Source: Polynucleobacter cosmopolitanus (lineage in GTDB: Bacteria; Pseudomonadota; Gammaproteobacteria; Burkholderiales; Burkholderiaceae). Taken from it: DNA of 64,000 nt. A model generated the notes under the pieces. It was not told where the DNA came from, ran no database searches, and worked only from the letters and a program-made list of their open reading frames with translations. Below, piece after piece: positions 54,354 to 63,522 of this stretch; the first letter of the stretch is position 1; every line of letters begins with the position of its first letter. A program made the position numbers and the translations under genes. The stretch is taken from positions 1 to 64,000 of the forward strand of contig NZ_NJGG01000003.1 of assembly GCF_002224225.1 (NCBI RefSeq). The letters are read 5' to 3'.

Positions 54354-54611
54354 ATGAAAATAACGATTAAATTCTTCGCCTCTTTGCGTGAGACCCTGAA
54401 AACATCACAAGAGCAGTTCGATGTTCCCGCCTCAGTGAAAACCTTGACGGAGTTGCGCCATCATTTGATGAGCAGAGGCGCATCATGGTCTGAAGCATTG
54501 GCAGAGGGTAAGGCTGTGCGCATGGCTTTGAATCACCAAATGGTGGAAGGTGATACAGCTTTGGTTGATCAGGCTGAAGTGGCTTTCTTCCCTCCAGTGA
54601 CGGGCGGATAA
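54354..54611 (+). CDS. moaD: Molybdopterin synthase sulfur carrier subunit MoaD
   Basis: An 85-residue ubiquitin-like protein ending in the required Gly-Gly (PPVTGG), which is thiocarboxylated to deliver sulfur to precursor Z. N-terminal ITIKFFASLRETL is typical. It is followed by moaE after two bases, and the two form the synthase heterotetramer. Confidence 0.94.
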   Translation: MKITIKFFASLRETLKTSQEQFDVPASVKTLTELRHHLMSRGASWSEALAEGKAVRMALNHQMVEGDTALVDQAEVAFFPPVTGG

Positions 54612-54613
54612 AC

Positions 54614-55063
54614 ATGCCAGTTCGTATTCAAACTGAAGATTTTGATCTCTCACAAGAGATCAAGCAATTAAGAGCTGGTGATGCTCGCGTTGGTGCGGTA
54701 GCTTCATTTGTAGGTACGGTCCGAGATCGCAATGATGGTTCCGAAGTAGCTGCGATGACTTTAGAGCACTACCCAGGCATGACTGAAAAGTCTCTTGAAG
54801 AAATCATTGAAAAAGCCAAAGCTCGTTGGGATATTTTTGACGTTTTGATCATTCACAGAGTGGGTCCTTTGAACATTGAAGATCAAATCGTTTTAACGGC
54901 TGTGACCAGTGCTCATCGTGGTGAAGCTTTTGCCGCTTGTGAATATGTCATGGACTACCTTAAAACCTTGGCGCCATTCTGGAAAAAAGAAGATACCCCT
55001 GAAGGAGCTCGCTGGGTGGATGCACGCCTGAGCGATGATGAAGCTCTGAAGAAGTGGCAGTAA
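54614..55063 (+). CDS. moaE: Molybdopterin synthase catalytic subunit MoaE
   Basis: A 149-residue catalytic subunit that converts precursor Z to molybdopterin using sulfur from MoaD. Conserved parts are GAVASFVGTVRDRNDG, HRVGPLNIEDQIVLTAVTSAHRGEAF and the lysine-rich C-terminal PFWKKEDTPEGARWVDA. Convergent with the DinG-type helicase gene with a 28-base gap. Confidence 0.95.
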   Translation: MPVRIQTEDFDLSQEIKQLRAGDARVGAVASFVGTVRDRNDGSEVAAMTLEHYPGMTEKSLEEIIEKAKARWDIFDVLIIHRVGPLNIEDQIVLTAVTSAHRGEAFAACEYVMDYLKTLAPFWKKEDTPEGARWVDARLSDDEALKKWQ

Positions 55064-55091
55064 TAGCAATTCTTCTAAAAACTCAAACAAA

Positions 55092-57188
55092 CTAAATCAA
55101 ACGTTTGAATGGCGGCAAGCCTGCCAGAATCTTTTTGCCATACGGTTTTGTTTTTAGTCTTTTATCTAAAACGATGATGGTGGCATGATCTGTTTCTGTT
55201 CTGATGCCACGGCCCACCCATTGTTGTAACTTCAAAGCCACGGCAGGCACGCTGATTTCATAAAAAGGATTGCCTTGATTCTTTTCAAGCCATTCTGATT
55301 TGGCTTCTTCAACCGGTGAATCAGGTGGTGCAAACGGTAATTTGGTGATCAAGACAGTTTCACATAATTTCCCAGGAAGATCTAAGCCTTCACCAAAACT
55401 TTGCATGCCAAACAAAATACTGCGATGACCATCCTGGATGCGTGATTCATGCTGGCTGATTAATTTATTGCGAGGCATATCTCCTTGCATCAAGACATCT
55501 TGTAAAAAATCATCAGGCAAGTCCTCGTGAACCTGTTTCATTTGCTTTTTTGATGTGAACAAAACCAAGGCGCCATGCTTCAAATCCTTTAGCTGCTTTG
55601 GGATTTCATCAGAAAGTTCATCTGTATGTCCTTGGGCGTTCGCACTGGGGCAGTTAATCATTTCTGGAACAATGAAAGTGCCTTGCTCCTCGTAATTAAA
55701 GGGTGATTCGGCTTCAAGCGTATTTGTCTTTGGGAACCAGTTCAAACCAGTTTGTCCTAAGAAGTATTGAAAATCACCCATGGTTCTGAGCGTTGCAGAG
55801 GTCAAGACTGCTGCAGAACTGGTAGACCACAGTGTCTGAGCTAAATTTTGAGCAGCGCTGATAGGGGAGGCGTGAAGCTTGAAGTCAAAGGTAGATCCTA
55901 AGTCCTGCCATTCCACCCATTTGGCAATTGGCGGGTTGGCATCAGCTTGCATGAGATGCCAGGTGTTTGATAGGTTTTCAGTTTTTGATTGATAGCTACC
56001 AATTTCTAAAATCGCAGGGCTGAATGAATCTTTATCGATACTGTTATTTCTTTGATCGTTGAGTTGTTGCAAAATTTTACTGATTCGATTGTTCAGAGCG
56101 ATTGCCAGTGGCCCAATGGTTTCAGCATAACTGGAGAACTCAGGACTTAGTTCGCCATTTTTAAAGCGGTGGATGACTTGCTCATGAGTCACAAAGTTAG
56201 CCAATCTCAATGAATTGATCATTTGCTTGGTATGCATGATCAAATCTTCAACATGAGCGTGAACCTCATCCACTGTTTTTCCTGAAGAGTCTGGCAGCAG
56301 CGCATCGGCACGCAAAACTGCTGCCATGATCTTTTCTAGCCACCTGGTGCTGGCAATCAAGCCGACGGATGAAGCAAAATGCTTGATACCAACTTGAGGA
56401 AGATTGTGGGCTTCATCAAAGATATAAAGGGTTTCTGATGGATCAGGAAGAATCTTTGAGCCCGAGGCAATCGTTGAAATCACCAAATCATGATTGGCGA
56501 TGATCACGTCTGCTTTGACAAGGTCGCGTCTGGCATTGAAATAGGGGCAGACGTTGAAGCGTTGGCAGTGCCTGCCCAAGCATGAGCTTCTTTCTGCAGC
56601 AATTCTGGGCCACATGCTATCGGTGATTTCTGGAGGTGCAGTATCTTTGTCACCATTCCATGAACCATCATTCAAGCTAAGTAGCGCATCTGCAAAACTA
56701 TCTTTATCTTGTTCTTTAGGGGGGGCGTCCCAGTTGGCATCTTCAAAAAGCGCTGTTTGTTTGGTTTTACCGCTGACTTGTTCCAAACGGATATTGCACA
56801 CATAACGACTGCGACCTTTGGCCAGGGCATATTCAAACGAGATCGGTGATAAATCTGCCAAATTAGGCAAATCTTTTTGCATCAACTGCTCTTGGAGTGC
56901 AACAGTGCCGGTGCTGATGATCACGCGCTTGTTGAGTAACTTGCTGAACACAATAGCTGGAATGAGGTACCCAAGCGTTTTACCCACACCTGTTTTACCT
57001 TCAACCACCAATATATTGTCGCCATCTCGGACGTCTTTAAGACTTTTTGCTTGGCTCAAGGTTTGAGCAATATGCGCAAACATTTGTTCTTGGCCCACGC
57101 GAGTCTTAAAGCCTGGCCAATTTGCTTGAACAGCTTGGTAAAACTCTTGGATTTTTTCCTGGATGTCTTTTAGGTGCTCGTTACTCAC
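55092..57188 (-). CDS. DinG/YoaA-family ATP-dependent DNA helicase (4Fe-4S)
   Basis: A 698-residue superfamily 2 XPD-like helicase. Walker A VEGKTGVGKTLGYL (about residue 60) and DEAH box YIFDEAHNLPQ are clear, and the 4Fe-4S cysteines appear as RYVCNIRL, then SSCLGRHCQRFNVCPYF (C-x4-C-x5-C). C-terminal helicase motifs end in QWVGRGIRTETDH. Members unwind DNA-RNA hybrids and repair intermediates. Start is GTG 57188, overlapping the GIY-YIG stop (GTGA). I see no SOS box before it. Confidence 0.88.
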   Translation of the reverse strand: MSNEHLKDIQEKIQEFYQAVQANWPGFKTRVGQEQMFAHIAQTLSQAKSLKDVRDGDNILVVEGKTGVGKTLGYLIPAIVFSKLLNKRVIISTGTVALQEQLMQKDLPNLADLSPISFEYALAKGRSRYVCNIRLEQVSGKTKQTALFEDANWDAPPKEQDKDSFADALLSLNDGSWNGDKDTAPPEITDSMWPRIAAERSSCLGRHCQRFNVCPYFNARRDLVKADVIIANHDLVISTIASGSKILPDPSETLYIFDEAHNLPQVGIKHFASSVGLIASTRWLEKIMAAVLRADALLPDSSGKTVDEVHAHVEDLIMHTKQMINSLRLANFVTHEQVIHRFKNGELSPEFSSYAETIGPLAIALNNRISKILQQLNDQRNNSIDKDSFSPAILEIGSYQSKTENLSNTWHLMQADANPPIAKWVEWQDLGSTFDFKLHASPISAAQNLAQTLWSTSSAAVLTSATLRTMGDFQYFLGQTGLNWFPKTNTLEAESPFNYEEQGTFIVPEMINCPSANAQGHTDELSDEIPKQLKDLKHGALVLFTSKKQMKQVHEDLPDDFLQDVLMQGDMPRNKLISQHESRIQDGHRSILFGMQSFGEGLDLPGKLCETVLITKLPFAPPDSPVEEAKSEWLEKNQGNPFYEISVPAVALKLQQWVGRGIRTETDHATIIVLDKRLKTKPYGKKILAGLPPFKRLI

Positions 57189-57424
57189 GCAAAAAATCCT
57201 GGTTTGAGGTTTTTAGGGAGTTTTTTGATCTGGCTTTCAGCCTTAGAAGCCTCAGAGCGGTTTTCAAATGCCTGCTGGGCGATCAATTTGACGGGACTTC
57301 TACCGCGGGTGTACTTGGCGCCTGTGCCATTGTTATGAGCGTTGATACGGTTCTCCAGGTCATTGGTGATGCCAGCGTAGTAGCTTCCATCAGAACATTC
57401 CAAGAGATATAAACACCATGACAT
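57185..57424 (-). CDS. GIY-YIG nuclease-fold protein (UPF0213/YhbQ-like)
   Basis: A 79-residue single-domain protein. The motif reads CLYLLECSDGSYYAGITNDL (GIY as LYL, YIG as YAG) followed by GAKYTRGRSPV with the conserved arginine and an SEASKAESQIKKL helix with glutamate. Such small proteins resemble YhbQ and the Slx1 catalytic core; activity is not always shown. It is translationally coupled to the DinG-type helicase, which hints at a shared DNA role. It diverges from clpB. Confidence 0.85.
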   Translation of the reverse strand: MSWCLYLLECSDGSYYAGITNDLENRINAHNNGTGAKYTRGRSPVKLIAQQAFENRSEASKAESQIKKLPKNLKPGFFA

Positions 57425-57451
57425 CCCCCTATGATAAAGCCAGCAATTTAT

Positions 57452-57465
57452 TTGATCTAAATCAC
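57452..57465 (+). promoter_or_regulatory. Possible FNR-type site upstream of clpB
   Basis: TTGAT-CTAA-ATCAC matches the FNR consensus at 9 of 10 positions and touches the first base of the sigma32-type -35. About two such matches would be expected by chance in 64 kb, so this is tentative. Confidence 0.3.
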
Positions 57466-57492
57466 TTGAAATTTAGGCTTATGTACCCACAT
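57465..57492 (+). promoter_or_regulatory. Sigma32-type heat-shock promoter of clpB
   Basis: CTTGAA (57465-57470, with A at 57471) and CCCACAT (57486-57492), spacer 14-15 bases, close to the consensus CTTGAAA-N14-CCCCATnT. It lies 28 bases before the clpB ATG. Confidence 0.75.
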
Positions 57493-57519
57493 ACTGAACA
57501 TAAATAATGGGAGATATCC

Positions 57520-60114
57520 ATGAGACTAGATAAATTAACCAGTAAATTTCAAGAAGCCCTGGGCGAAGCCCAAAGCTTGGCCTTGAGCGCTGATAACCAA
57601 TACATTGAGTCTGAACATGTCCTTTTAGCGATGTTGCAGCAAGCTGACAGTACTGCTAAATCATTGATTAATCGAACCGGTGGTAATGCGCTGGCTTTAG
57701 AAAAGGCATGCCAAGCCTTGCTTGCTAAATTACCTCAAGTGCAGGGCACGGGTGGTGATGTGCAAATTGGTCGTTCTTTGGCTGCTCATTTGAATCTAAC
57801 TGAAAAGGAAGCCACCAAGCGAGGTGATGATTTCATCGCAGGTGAACTTTTCTTATTGGTGTTAAGTGACGATAAAGGTGATCTTGGTAAAGCAATCAAG
57901 GCCGCTGGTATTACCCGTAAAACATTAGAAGCTGCCATTGAGGCAGTTCGTGGAGGACAGTCTGTGAATAGTGCTGATGCTGAAAATCAACGTGAAGCTT
58001 TAAAAAAATACACCCTCGATTTAACCGAGCGTGCTCGCTTAGGAAAGCTAGATCCTGTCATTGGTCGCGATGATGAAATTCGTCGTGCGATTCAGATTTT
58101 GCAACGCCGTACCAAGAACAATCCCGTATTGATTGGTGAACCAGGTGTTGGTAAGACAGCGATTGTTGAAGGCTTGGCCCAAAGAATCATTGATGGCGAA
58201 GTTCCTGAAACCTTAAAAAACAAACGCGTTCTAGTTTTAGACATGGCCTTGCTATTGGCTGGAGCCAAGTACCGCGGAGAATTTGAAGAGCGCCTTAAGG
58301 CTGTTTTGAGTGATGTAGCAAAAGATGAAGGCCAGACGATTGTTTTCATCGATGAAATACACACCATGGTCGGCGCAGGTAAATCAGAAGGTGCCATGGA
58401 TGCAGGCAATATGCTCAAGCCTGCTTTGGCACGTGGAGAATTGCACTGCATCGGTGCCACAACATTGGATGAGTACCGTAAATACATTGAAAAAGATGCT
58501 GCTTTGGAGCGTCGCTTTCAGAAAGTCATGGTTGGTGAGCCCAGTGTTGAAGACACGATTGCTATTTTGCGTGGCTTACAAGAAAAATACGAACTGCATC
58601 ACGGTGTAGAAATCACGGATCCTGCGATTGTGGCTGCCGCAGAGTTATCTCATCGTTACATCACAGATCGCTTCTTGCCAGATAAAGCGATTGATTTGAT
58701 CGATGAAGCCGCATCTCGCATCAGAATGGAAATTGATTCAAAGCCAGAAGTCATGGATAAGTTAGATCGCCGTTTGATTCAATTGAAGATTGAACGTGAA
58801 GCTGTCAAGAAAGAAAAAGACGAAGCTTCGCAAAAGCGTCTAGCGCTGATTGAAGAAGAGATCAAGCGTTTGGGCAAAGAGTATGCAGACCTTGAGGAGA
58901 TTTGGAAAGCAGAAAAGGGTGCTGCTCAAGGAACAGCTTCGATCAAGGAAGAGATTGATAAAGTTAAATCTGAAATCGTCAAATTACAGCGTGATGGCAA
59001 ATTAGAAAAAGTTGCTGAATTGCAGTATGGAAAGTTGCCGGAACTAGAAGGTAAATTGAAATCAGCCGCTGTTGCAGAGGCCAAAGGTTCTACTTCTAAA
59101 CACAAACTATTGCGCACCCAAGTGGGTGCAGAGGAAATCGCTGAGGTGGTCTCAAGAGCCACAGGTATTCCTGTATCAAAAATGATGCAAGGAGAACGCG
59201 ATAAGTTATTGCAAATGGAAGATTACTTGCACAATCGAGTGATTGGTCAAGAAGAGGCTATTTCAGCTGTTTCTGATGCTATTCGCCGCTCACGCGCTGG
59301 TCTATCTGATGAAGGCAAGCCTTACGGTTCATTCTTGTTCCTCGGTCCAACTGGCGTTGGTAAAACAGAGCTTTGCAAGGCTCTGGCTGAGTTCTTATTT
59401 GACAGTGATGAGCACTTGATTCGCATTGATATGAGTGAATTCATGGAAAAGCACAGTGTGGCTCGCTTGATTGGAGCGCCTCCTGGGTATGTTGGTTACG
59501 AAGAAGGTGGTTATTTAACTGAACTCGTTCGTCGCAAGCCTTATAGCGTCATCTTATTGGATGAGGTTGAAAAAGCTCATCCTGATGTATTCAACGTCTT
59601 GTTACAAGTCTTGGATGACGGTCGCATGACTGATGGACAGGGTCGCACTGTGGACTTTAAAAACACCGTGATCGTGATGACCAGCAATTTGGGTTCGCAA
59701 ATGATTCAGTCGATGAGTGGTCAACCACAAGAAAAGCTCAAAGAAGCTGTGATGGGTGATGTCAAAGATCACTTCCGTCCTGAATTTTTAAATCGCATTG
59801 ATGAGATGGTCGTGTTCCATGGCTTAGACCAAAAGAACATTGCTGCGATTGCCAAGATTCAGTTGCAACGTTTGCGTGATCGTTTGGCAAAGATGGATAT
59901 GTTGCTGGAGGTCAGTGACGCAGCTCTTGCAAGAGTCTCAGAGGCTGGTTATGACCCTGTCTTTGGAGCAAGACCATTGAAGAGGGCGATTCAACAATAC
60001 ATTGAAAACCCAGTGGCTCGACTAATTCTAGAAGGTAAGTTTGGGCCTAAAGCGATTGTTCCAGTAGACGTTGATAAGAATGGGGCATTCATGTTTGATC
60101 GGGTGGTTCACTAA
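57520..60114 (+). CDS. clpB: ATP-dependent chaperone ClpB (disaggregase)
   Basis: An 864-residue hexameric AAA+ chaperone that rescues aggregated proteins with DnaK. The N-domain (residues 1-~145) is followed by NBD1 with Walker [10 protein letters not shown], a long coiled-coil middle domain (about residues 405-525), and NBD2 with [13 protein letters not shown] and [14 protein letters not shown]. Length and order match ClpB, not ClpA (no IGL/GFL loop sequence for ClpP). A GGGAG ribosome-binding site is present and a sigma32-type promoter precedes it. Confidence 0.97.
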   Translation: MRLDKLTSKFQEALGEAQSLALSADNQYIESEHVLLAMLQQADSTAKSLINRTGGNALALEKACQALLAKLPQVQGTGGDVQIGRSLAAHLNLTEKEATKRGDDFIAGELFLLVLSDDKGDLGKAIKAAGITRKTLEAAIEAVRGGQSVNSADAENQREALKKYTLDLTERARLGKLDPVIGRDDEIRRAIQILQRRTKNNPVLIGEPGVGKTAIVEGLAQRIIDGEVPETLKNKRVLVLDMALLLAGAKYRGEFEERLKAVLSDVAKDEGQTIVFIDEIHTMVGAGKSEGAMDAGNMLKPALARGELHCIGATTLDEYRKYIEKDAALERRFQKVMVGEPSVEDTIAILRGLQEKYELHHGVEITDPAIVAAAELSHRYITDRFLPDKAIDLIDEAASRIRMEIDSKPEVMDKLDRRLIQLKIEREAVKKEKDEASQKRLALIEEEIKRLGKEYADLEEIWKAEKGAAQGTASIKEEIDKVKSEIVKLQRDGKLEKVAELQYGKLPELEGKLKSAAVAEAKGSTSKHKLLRTQVGAEEIAEVVSRATGIPVSKMMQGERDKLLQMEDYLHNRVIGQEEAISAVSDAIRRSRAGLSDEGKPYGSFLFLGPTGVGKTELCKALAEFLFDSDEHLIRIDMSEFMEKHSVARLIGAPPGYVGYEEGGYLTELVRRKPYSVILLDEVEKAHPDVFNVLLQVLDDGRMTDGQGRTVDFKNTVIVMTSNLGSQMIQSMSGQPQEKLKEAVMGDVKDHFRPEFLNRIDEMVVFHGLDQKNIAAIAKIQLQRLRDRLAKMDMLLEVSDAALARVSEAGYDPVFGARPLKRAIQQYIENPVARLILEGKFGPKAIVPVDVDKNGAFMFDRVVH

Positions 60115-60175
60115 GCAAGTCCAGAGACTTTTAGTAAAACTAGGAGCCTCATTCAATCAGTAGTAACATAGGCCA

Positions 60176-61387
60176 ATGACTATTCGTACAGACGCGGAGG
60201 TTATTGGCCTTGTCAGTGTGGCCCATGGAACCTCTCATTTTTATCATTTAATCTTAGCGCCACTATTCCCATGGCTAAAAATTGAATTTGGGCTCAGTTA
60301 TGCTGAGCTCGGGTTCTTGATGACGATGTTCTTTGTTGTCTCAACCATCATGCAAGCTGCTGCTGGTTTTTGGGTTGATCATTCTGGCCCTCTAAAAGTC
60401 CTTTTCTTTGGTGTTGCAACTCTGGCGATTTCAGCCCTGGTTCTGTCGTTTTCAACAGGCTATTGGAGTTTGTTATTTGGGGCCTGCTTGGCAGGCCTTG
60501 GAAACGGTGTATTTCATCCGGCTGATTACACCTTGATTAATCGCCGAGTTTCTCCCAAGCGTTTAGCTCATGCTTATTCAATGCATGGCGTCTCGGGAGC
60601 TCTTGGTTGGGCAGTTTCTCCAGCCGTGCTGGTAACTGTTACCACTTTTGCAGGTTGGCGAGAAGCTTTGTTAGTTGCATCAGCCATTGCATGGACCATA
60701 TTAGCTATTTTTTACTGGAGACGTCACGTTTTGATGGGCTCTCAGGAAGAGCGTGATCTTGAAGAAAGTGCCAGAAAAAATTCATCGGCATTCTCTTTTG
60801 ATTATTTGAAGTTACCAATGGTGTGGATGTGTTGGGGGTTCTTCTTTTTGAGTGCTTTGGCTTTAAGTGGGGTTCAAAGTTTTGCACCAACTGCCATGCA
60901 GTTGCTTTATGACTTGCCAATTGCTTTGACAACTGCTGCGTCTTCTTCATACATGTTGGCCAGTGCAGTGGGGATATTCTTAGGTGGTTTTATTGCATCC
61001 CGAGCACGTTTTCCAGAAAGAGTCATCGCCATTGCTTTTACTTTGGGCAGTTTAATTTCGATGTTAATTGCGATGACTGTCGTTTCTGGATCAACCATGA
61101 TGAGTTTGTTTACTGTGATGGGTTTCTGTGTAGGTATTTCTGGTCCTTCTAGAGATTTGATGATTCGTTCAGCAACACCCAAAGAGGCTTCTGGCCGTGT
61201 TTTTGGCACAGTTTATTCAGGACTTGACTCAGGCTTGGCTATTGGGCCATTAATTTTTGGTTTATTAATGGACTGGAAGATGGTTCCTGGAGTCTTTATT
61301 TTAATTGCGGTTTTTTTAATGTTGACTTTGCTCACTGCTTATCGAGTTGGTGGAAACAATCGTTCAACCCAATTAAAAAATGCTTAA
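60176..61387 (+). CDS. MFS transporter
   Basis: A 403-residue major facilitator superfamily transporter with about twelve helices. The conserved parts are GHGTSHFYH-like VAHGTSHFYHL in helix 1, the GFWVDHSGP loop 2-3 motif, GLGNGVFHPADYTLI in helix 4-5 and FVISGPSRD-like GISGPSRDLMIRSATP in loop 10. The HPAD block resembles fosmidomycin-resistance/anion subfamilies but the substrate is not clear. A TAACAT hexamer ends six bases before the ATG with no ribosome-binding site. rraA follows after 21 bases, probably co-transcribed. Confidence 0.82.
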   Translation: MTIRTDAEVIGLVSVAHGTSHFYHLILAPLFPWLKIEFGLSYAELGFLMTMFFVVSTIMQAAAGFWVDHSGPLKVLFFGVATLAISALVLSFSTGYWSLLFGACLAGLGNGVFHPADYTLINRRVSPKRLAHAYSMHGVSGALGWAVSPAVLVTVTTFAGWREALLVASAIAWTILAIFYWRRHVLMGSQEERDLEESARKNSSAFSFDYLKLPMVWMCWGFFFLSALALSGVQSFAPTAMQLLYDLPIALTTAASSSYMLASAVGIFLGGFIASRARFPERVIAIAFTLGSLISMLIAMTVVSGSTMMSLFTVMGFCVGISGPSRDLMIRSATPKEASGRVFGTVYSGLDSGLAIGPLIFGLLMDWKMVPGVFILIAVFLMLTLLTAYRVGGNNRSTQLKNA

Positions 61388-61408
61388 AGATATTTTTTGG
61401 AGAGAGCT

Positions 61409-61903
61409 ATGAGCTTTGCCACCACCGATCTATGTGATGCTAATGAAGACTTAATTGCAACTGGAGTTCTGCGTGTTTGTGCACCGGGTTTTCGAGCATA
61501 TGGTGGTTTGTCAAAGTTCAAGGGTCCAGCAGTCACTCTCAAGGTGTTCGAAGACAATACTTGGGTCAGAACCATCCTTGATGAACCTGGTCAGGGCAGG
61601 GTGTTGGTCATCGATGGTGGTGGCTCAATGCGCTGTGCTTTGGTTGGGGGTAATTTGGGCGTTTTGGCTGAGAAAAATAACTGGGCAGGTATTCTGGTCA
61701 ATGGCTGTGTGCGCGACACCCTAGAGCTTGCTCAAGCCAAAGTAGGTATCAATGCGTTGGCAGTTCATCCGCAAAAAAGCGTCAAACGCAATGTGGGTGA
61801 GCGTGATTTGATCATTGACATGGCGGGCACGACGGTCAAGCCTGGTGACATGATTTACGTGGATCAGGATGGGGTGTTGGTTGCAGATCGACTCCTTGAT
61901 TAA
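61409..61903 (+). CDS. rraA: Ribonuclease E activity regulator RraA
   Basis: A 164-residue trimeric protein that binds and inhibits RNase E; some homologues are aldolases. It has [12 protein letters not shown] at the start and [18 protein letters not shown] and [12 protein letters not shown] in the middle, typical of RraA. ATG 61409 has GGAGAGAG immediately upstream; a TTG at 61397 is in frame but lacks support. Position beside the MFS gene is probably operonic. Confidence 0.88.
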   Translation: MSFATTDLCDANEDLIATGVLRVCAPGFRAYGGLSKFKGPAVTLKVFEDNTWVRTILDEPGQGRVLVIDGGGSMRCALVGGNLGVLAEKNNWAGILVNGCVRDTLELAQAKVGINALAVHPQKSVKRNVGERDLIIDMAGTTVKPGDMIYVDQDGVLVADRLLD

Positions 61904-61927
61904 CTGATTTATGTAAATTTTCTAAGT

Positions 61928-61945
61928 GTTGCATATCGTTGCAAC
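61928..61945 (+). repeat. Inverted repeat upstream of aceA
   Basis: GTTGCA-TATCGT-TGCAAC, a perfect six-base inverted repeat. A TTGCAA also occurs at 62036-62041. It lies about 200 bases before aceA and may be a regulator site. Confidence 0.4.
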
Positions 61946-62035
61946 TGATGATTTAGCATTCCATAATATAAAAATAACTCCCTAAGTCATTAATTTAATT
62001 AGGATATATATTCTTTGCCCTAGTCAAATTAATCC

Positions 62036-62111
62036 TTGCAATCTCGTTCACAAATACATAAACTCTTATATAAGACATAAGACACATAAATTGATAGCCA
62101 TATGTCTTATG
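62036..62111 (+). promoter_or_regulatory. Promoter and ATAAGAC repeat operator of aceA
   Basis: TTGCAA (62036-62041), 17-base spacer, TAAACT (62059-62064), or alternatively TATAAG at 62069-62074. ATAAGAC occurs twice in tandem (62070-62083) and once inverted (62104-62110); CATAAGACA (62076-62084) and TGTCTTATG (62103-62111) form a perfect nine-base inverted repeat with an 18-base gap. It could act as operator DNA or as an RNA hairpin. Confidence 0.5.
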
Positions 62112-62145
62112 GGCACACATTTTTGTTATTTAACGGGAGAGAAGC

Positions 62146-63444
62146 ATGTCAACACGTCAACAAGAAATCGATGCATTGCAAAAAGATTGGGATACAAACC
62201 CACGTTGGAAAGGTATCAAGCGCGGTTACACAGCAGCTGATGTAGTTCGTCTACGCGGTTCATTTCAAATCGAGCACACATTGGCTCGTCGTGGTGCTGA
62301 AAAACTATGGAGCTTGGTTAATAACGAGCCATACGTTAACTGTTTAGGTGCTTTGACTGGTGGTCAAGCGATGCAACAGGTTAAAGCGGGCGTGAAGGCC
62401 ATTTATTTGTCAGGCTGGCAAGTTGCTGCTGATAACAACACCTACTCATCTATGTACCCTGATCAATCTTTGTACCCAGTTGATTCAGTACCTAAAGTTG
62501 TTGAGCGTATCAATAACACTTTCCGCCGTGCTGATGAAATTCAGTATTCAAAAGGTATTGAAAAAGGTGACAAGGGTCACATTGATTGTTTCGCGCCAAT
62601 CGTGGCTGATGCTGAAGCAGGTTTCGGTGGTGTATTGAATGCCTTTGAATTAATGAAAGCCATGATCAAGGCTGGTGCTGCTGGTGTTCACTGGGAAGAC
62701 CAATTAGCTTCAGTGAAGAAGTGTGGCCACATGGGCGGTAAAGTGTTGGTTCCAACACAAGAAGCTTGTCAAAAGTTGATCGCTGCTCGTATGGCTGCGG
62801 ACGTTTGTGGCGTACCAACATTGGTGATCGCTCGAACAGATGCTGAAGCTGCTGACTTGTTGACATCAGACTACGATGAAAACGATAAGCCATTCTTGAC
62901 TGGTGAGCGCACTGCAGAAGGTTTCTATAAAACTAAGAAGGGTATCGATCAAGCGATTTCACGTGCGATTGCTTATGCTGAATACGCTGACTTGGTATGG
63001 TGTGAGACTGGTACACCTGATCTTGAATTTGCTCGCAAGTTTGCTGAAGCAGTTCATGCTATGCACCCAGGCAAGATGTTGGCATACAACTGCTCACCAT
63101 CATTTAACTGGAAGAAAAACTTGGACGACGCAACCATTGCTAAGTTCCAACGTGAGCTTGGTGCGATGGGTTACAAATATCAATTCATCACATTGGCTGG
63201 TATTCACTCTATGTGGTACAACATGTTCGACTTGGCTCAAGACTATGTTGCACGCGGTATGTCTGCTTATGTTGAGAAAGTTCAAGAGCCTGAGTTCGCA
63301 GCTCGTGATCGTGGTTACACATTCGTATCACACCAACAAGAAGTTGGTACTGGTTACTTCGACGAAGTAACAACAGTGATTCAAGGTGGCGCATCATCTG
63401 TAACAGCCTTAACTGGTTCTACAGAAGAAGAGCAGTTCCACTAA
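62146..63444 (+). CDS. aceA: Isocitrate lyase
   Basis: A 432-residue glyoxylate-cycle enzyme splitting isocitrate into glyoxylate and succinate. The catalytic [16 protein letters not shown] with active cysteine and the [10 protein letters not shown] block are diagnostic. AGLTGGQ-like [28 protein letters not shown] is present. A GGGAG ribosome-binding site lies nine bases from ATG. Malate synthase (aceB/glcB) is not in the window. A strong terminator follows. Confidence 0.96.
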   Translation: MSTRQQEIDALQKDWDTNPRWKGIKRGYTAADVVRLRGSFQIEHTLARRGAEKLWSLVNNEPYVNCLGALTGGQAMQQVKAGVKAIYLSGWQVAADNNTYSSMYPDQSLYPVDSVPKVVERINNTFRRADEIQYSKGIEKGDKGHIDCFAPIVADAEAGFGGVLNAFELMKAMIKAGAAGVHWEDQLASVKKCGHMGGKVLVPTQEACQKLIAARMAADVCGVPTLVIARTDAEAADLLTSDYDENDKPFLTGERTAEGFYKTKKGIDQAISRAIAYAEYADLVWCETGTPDLEFARKFAEAVHAMHPGKMLAYNCSPSFNWKKNLDDATIAKFQRELGAMGYKYQFITLAGIHSMWYNMFDLAQDYVARGMSAYVEKVQEPEFAARDRGYTFVSHQQEVGTGYFDEVTTVIQGGASSVTALTGSTEEEQFH

Positions 63445-63482
63445 GCAAGTCATTGATTTGGGCGTATCCCGCCTGAGTTGAT

Positions 63483-63508
63483 AGCCCGGCCAAAAGCCGG
63501 GCTTTTTT
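63483..63508 (+). terminator. Intrinsic terminator after aceA
   Basis: AGCCCGGC (63483-63490), loop CAAAA, GCCGGGCT (63496-63503), then TTTTTT. Strong stem. Confidence 0.92.
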
Positions 63509-63522
63509 ATTTCTTAAATTTT

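Noticed and set aside
57189..57240. SOS box upstream of the DinG-type helicase.
   Set aside because: The start is inside the GIY-YIG gene and no CTGT-N8-ACAG match was found there.
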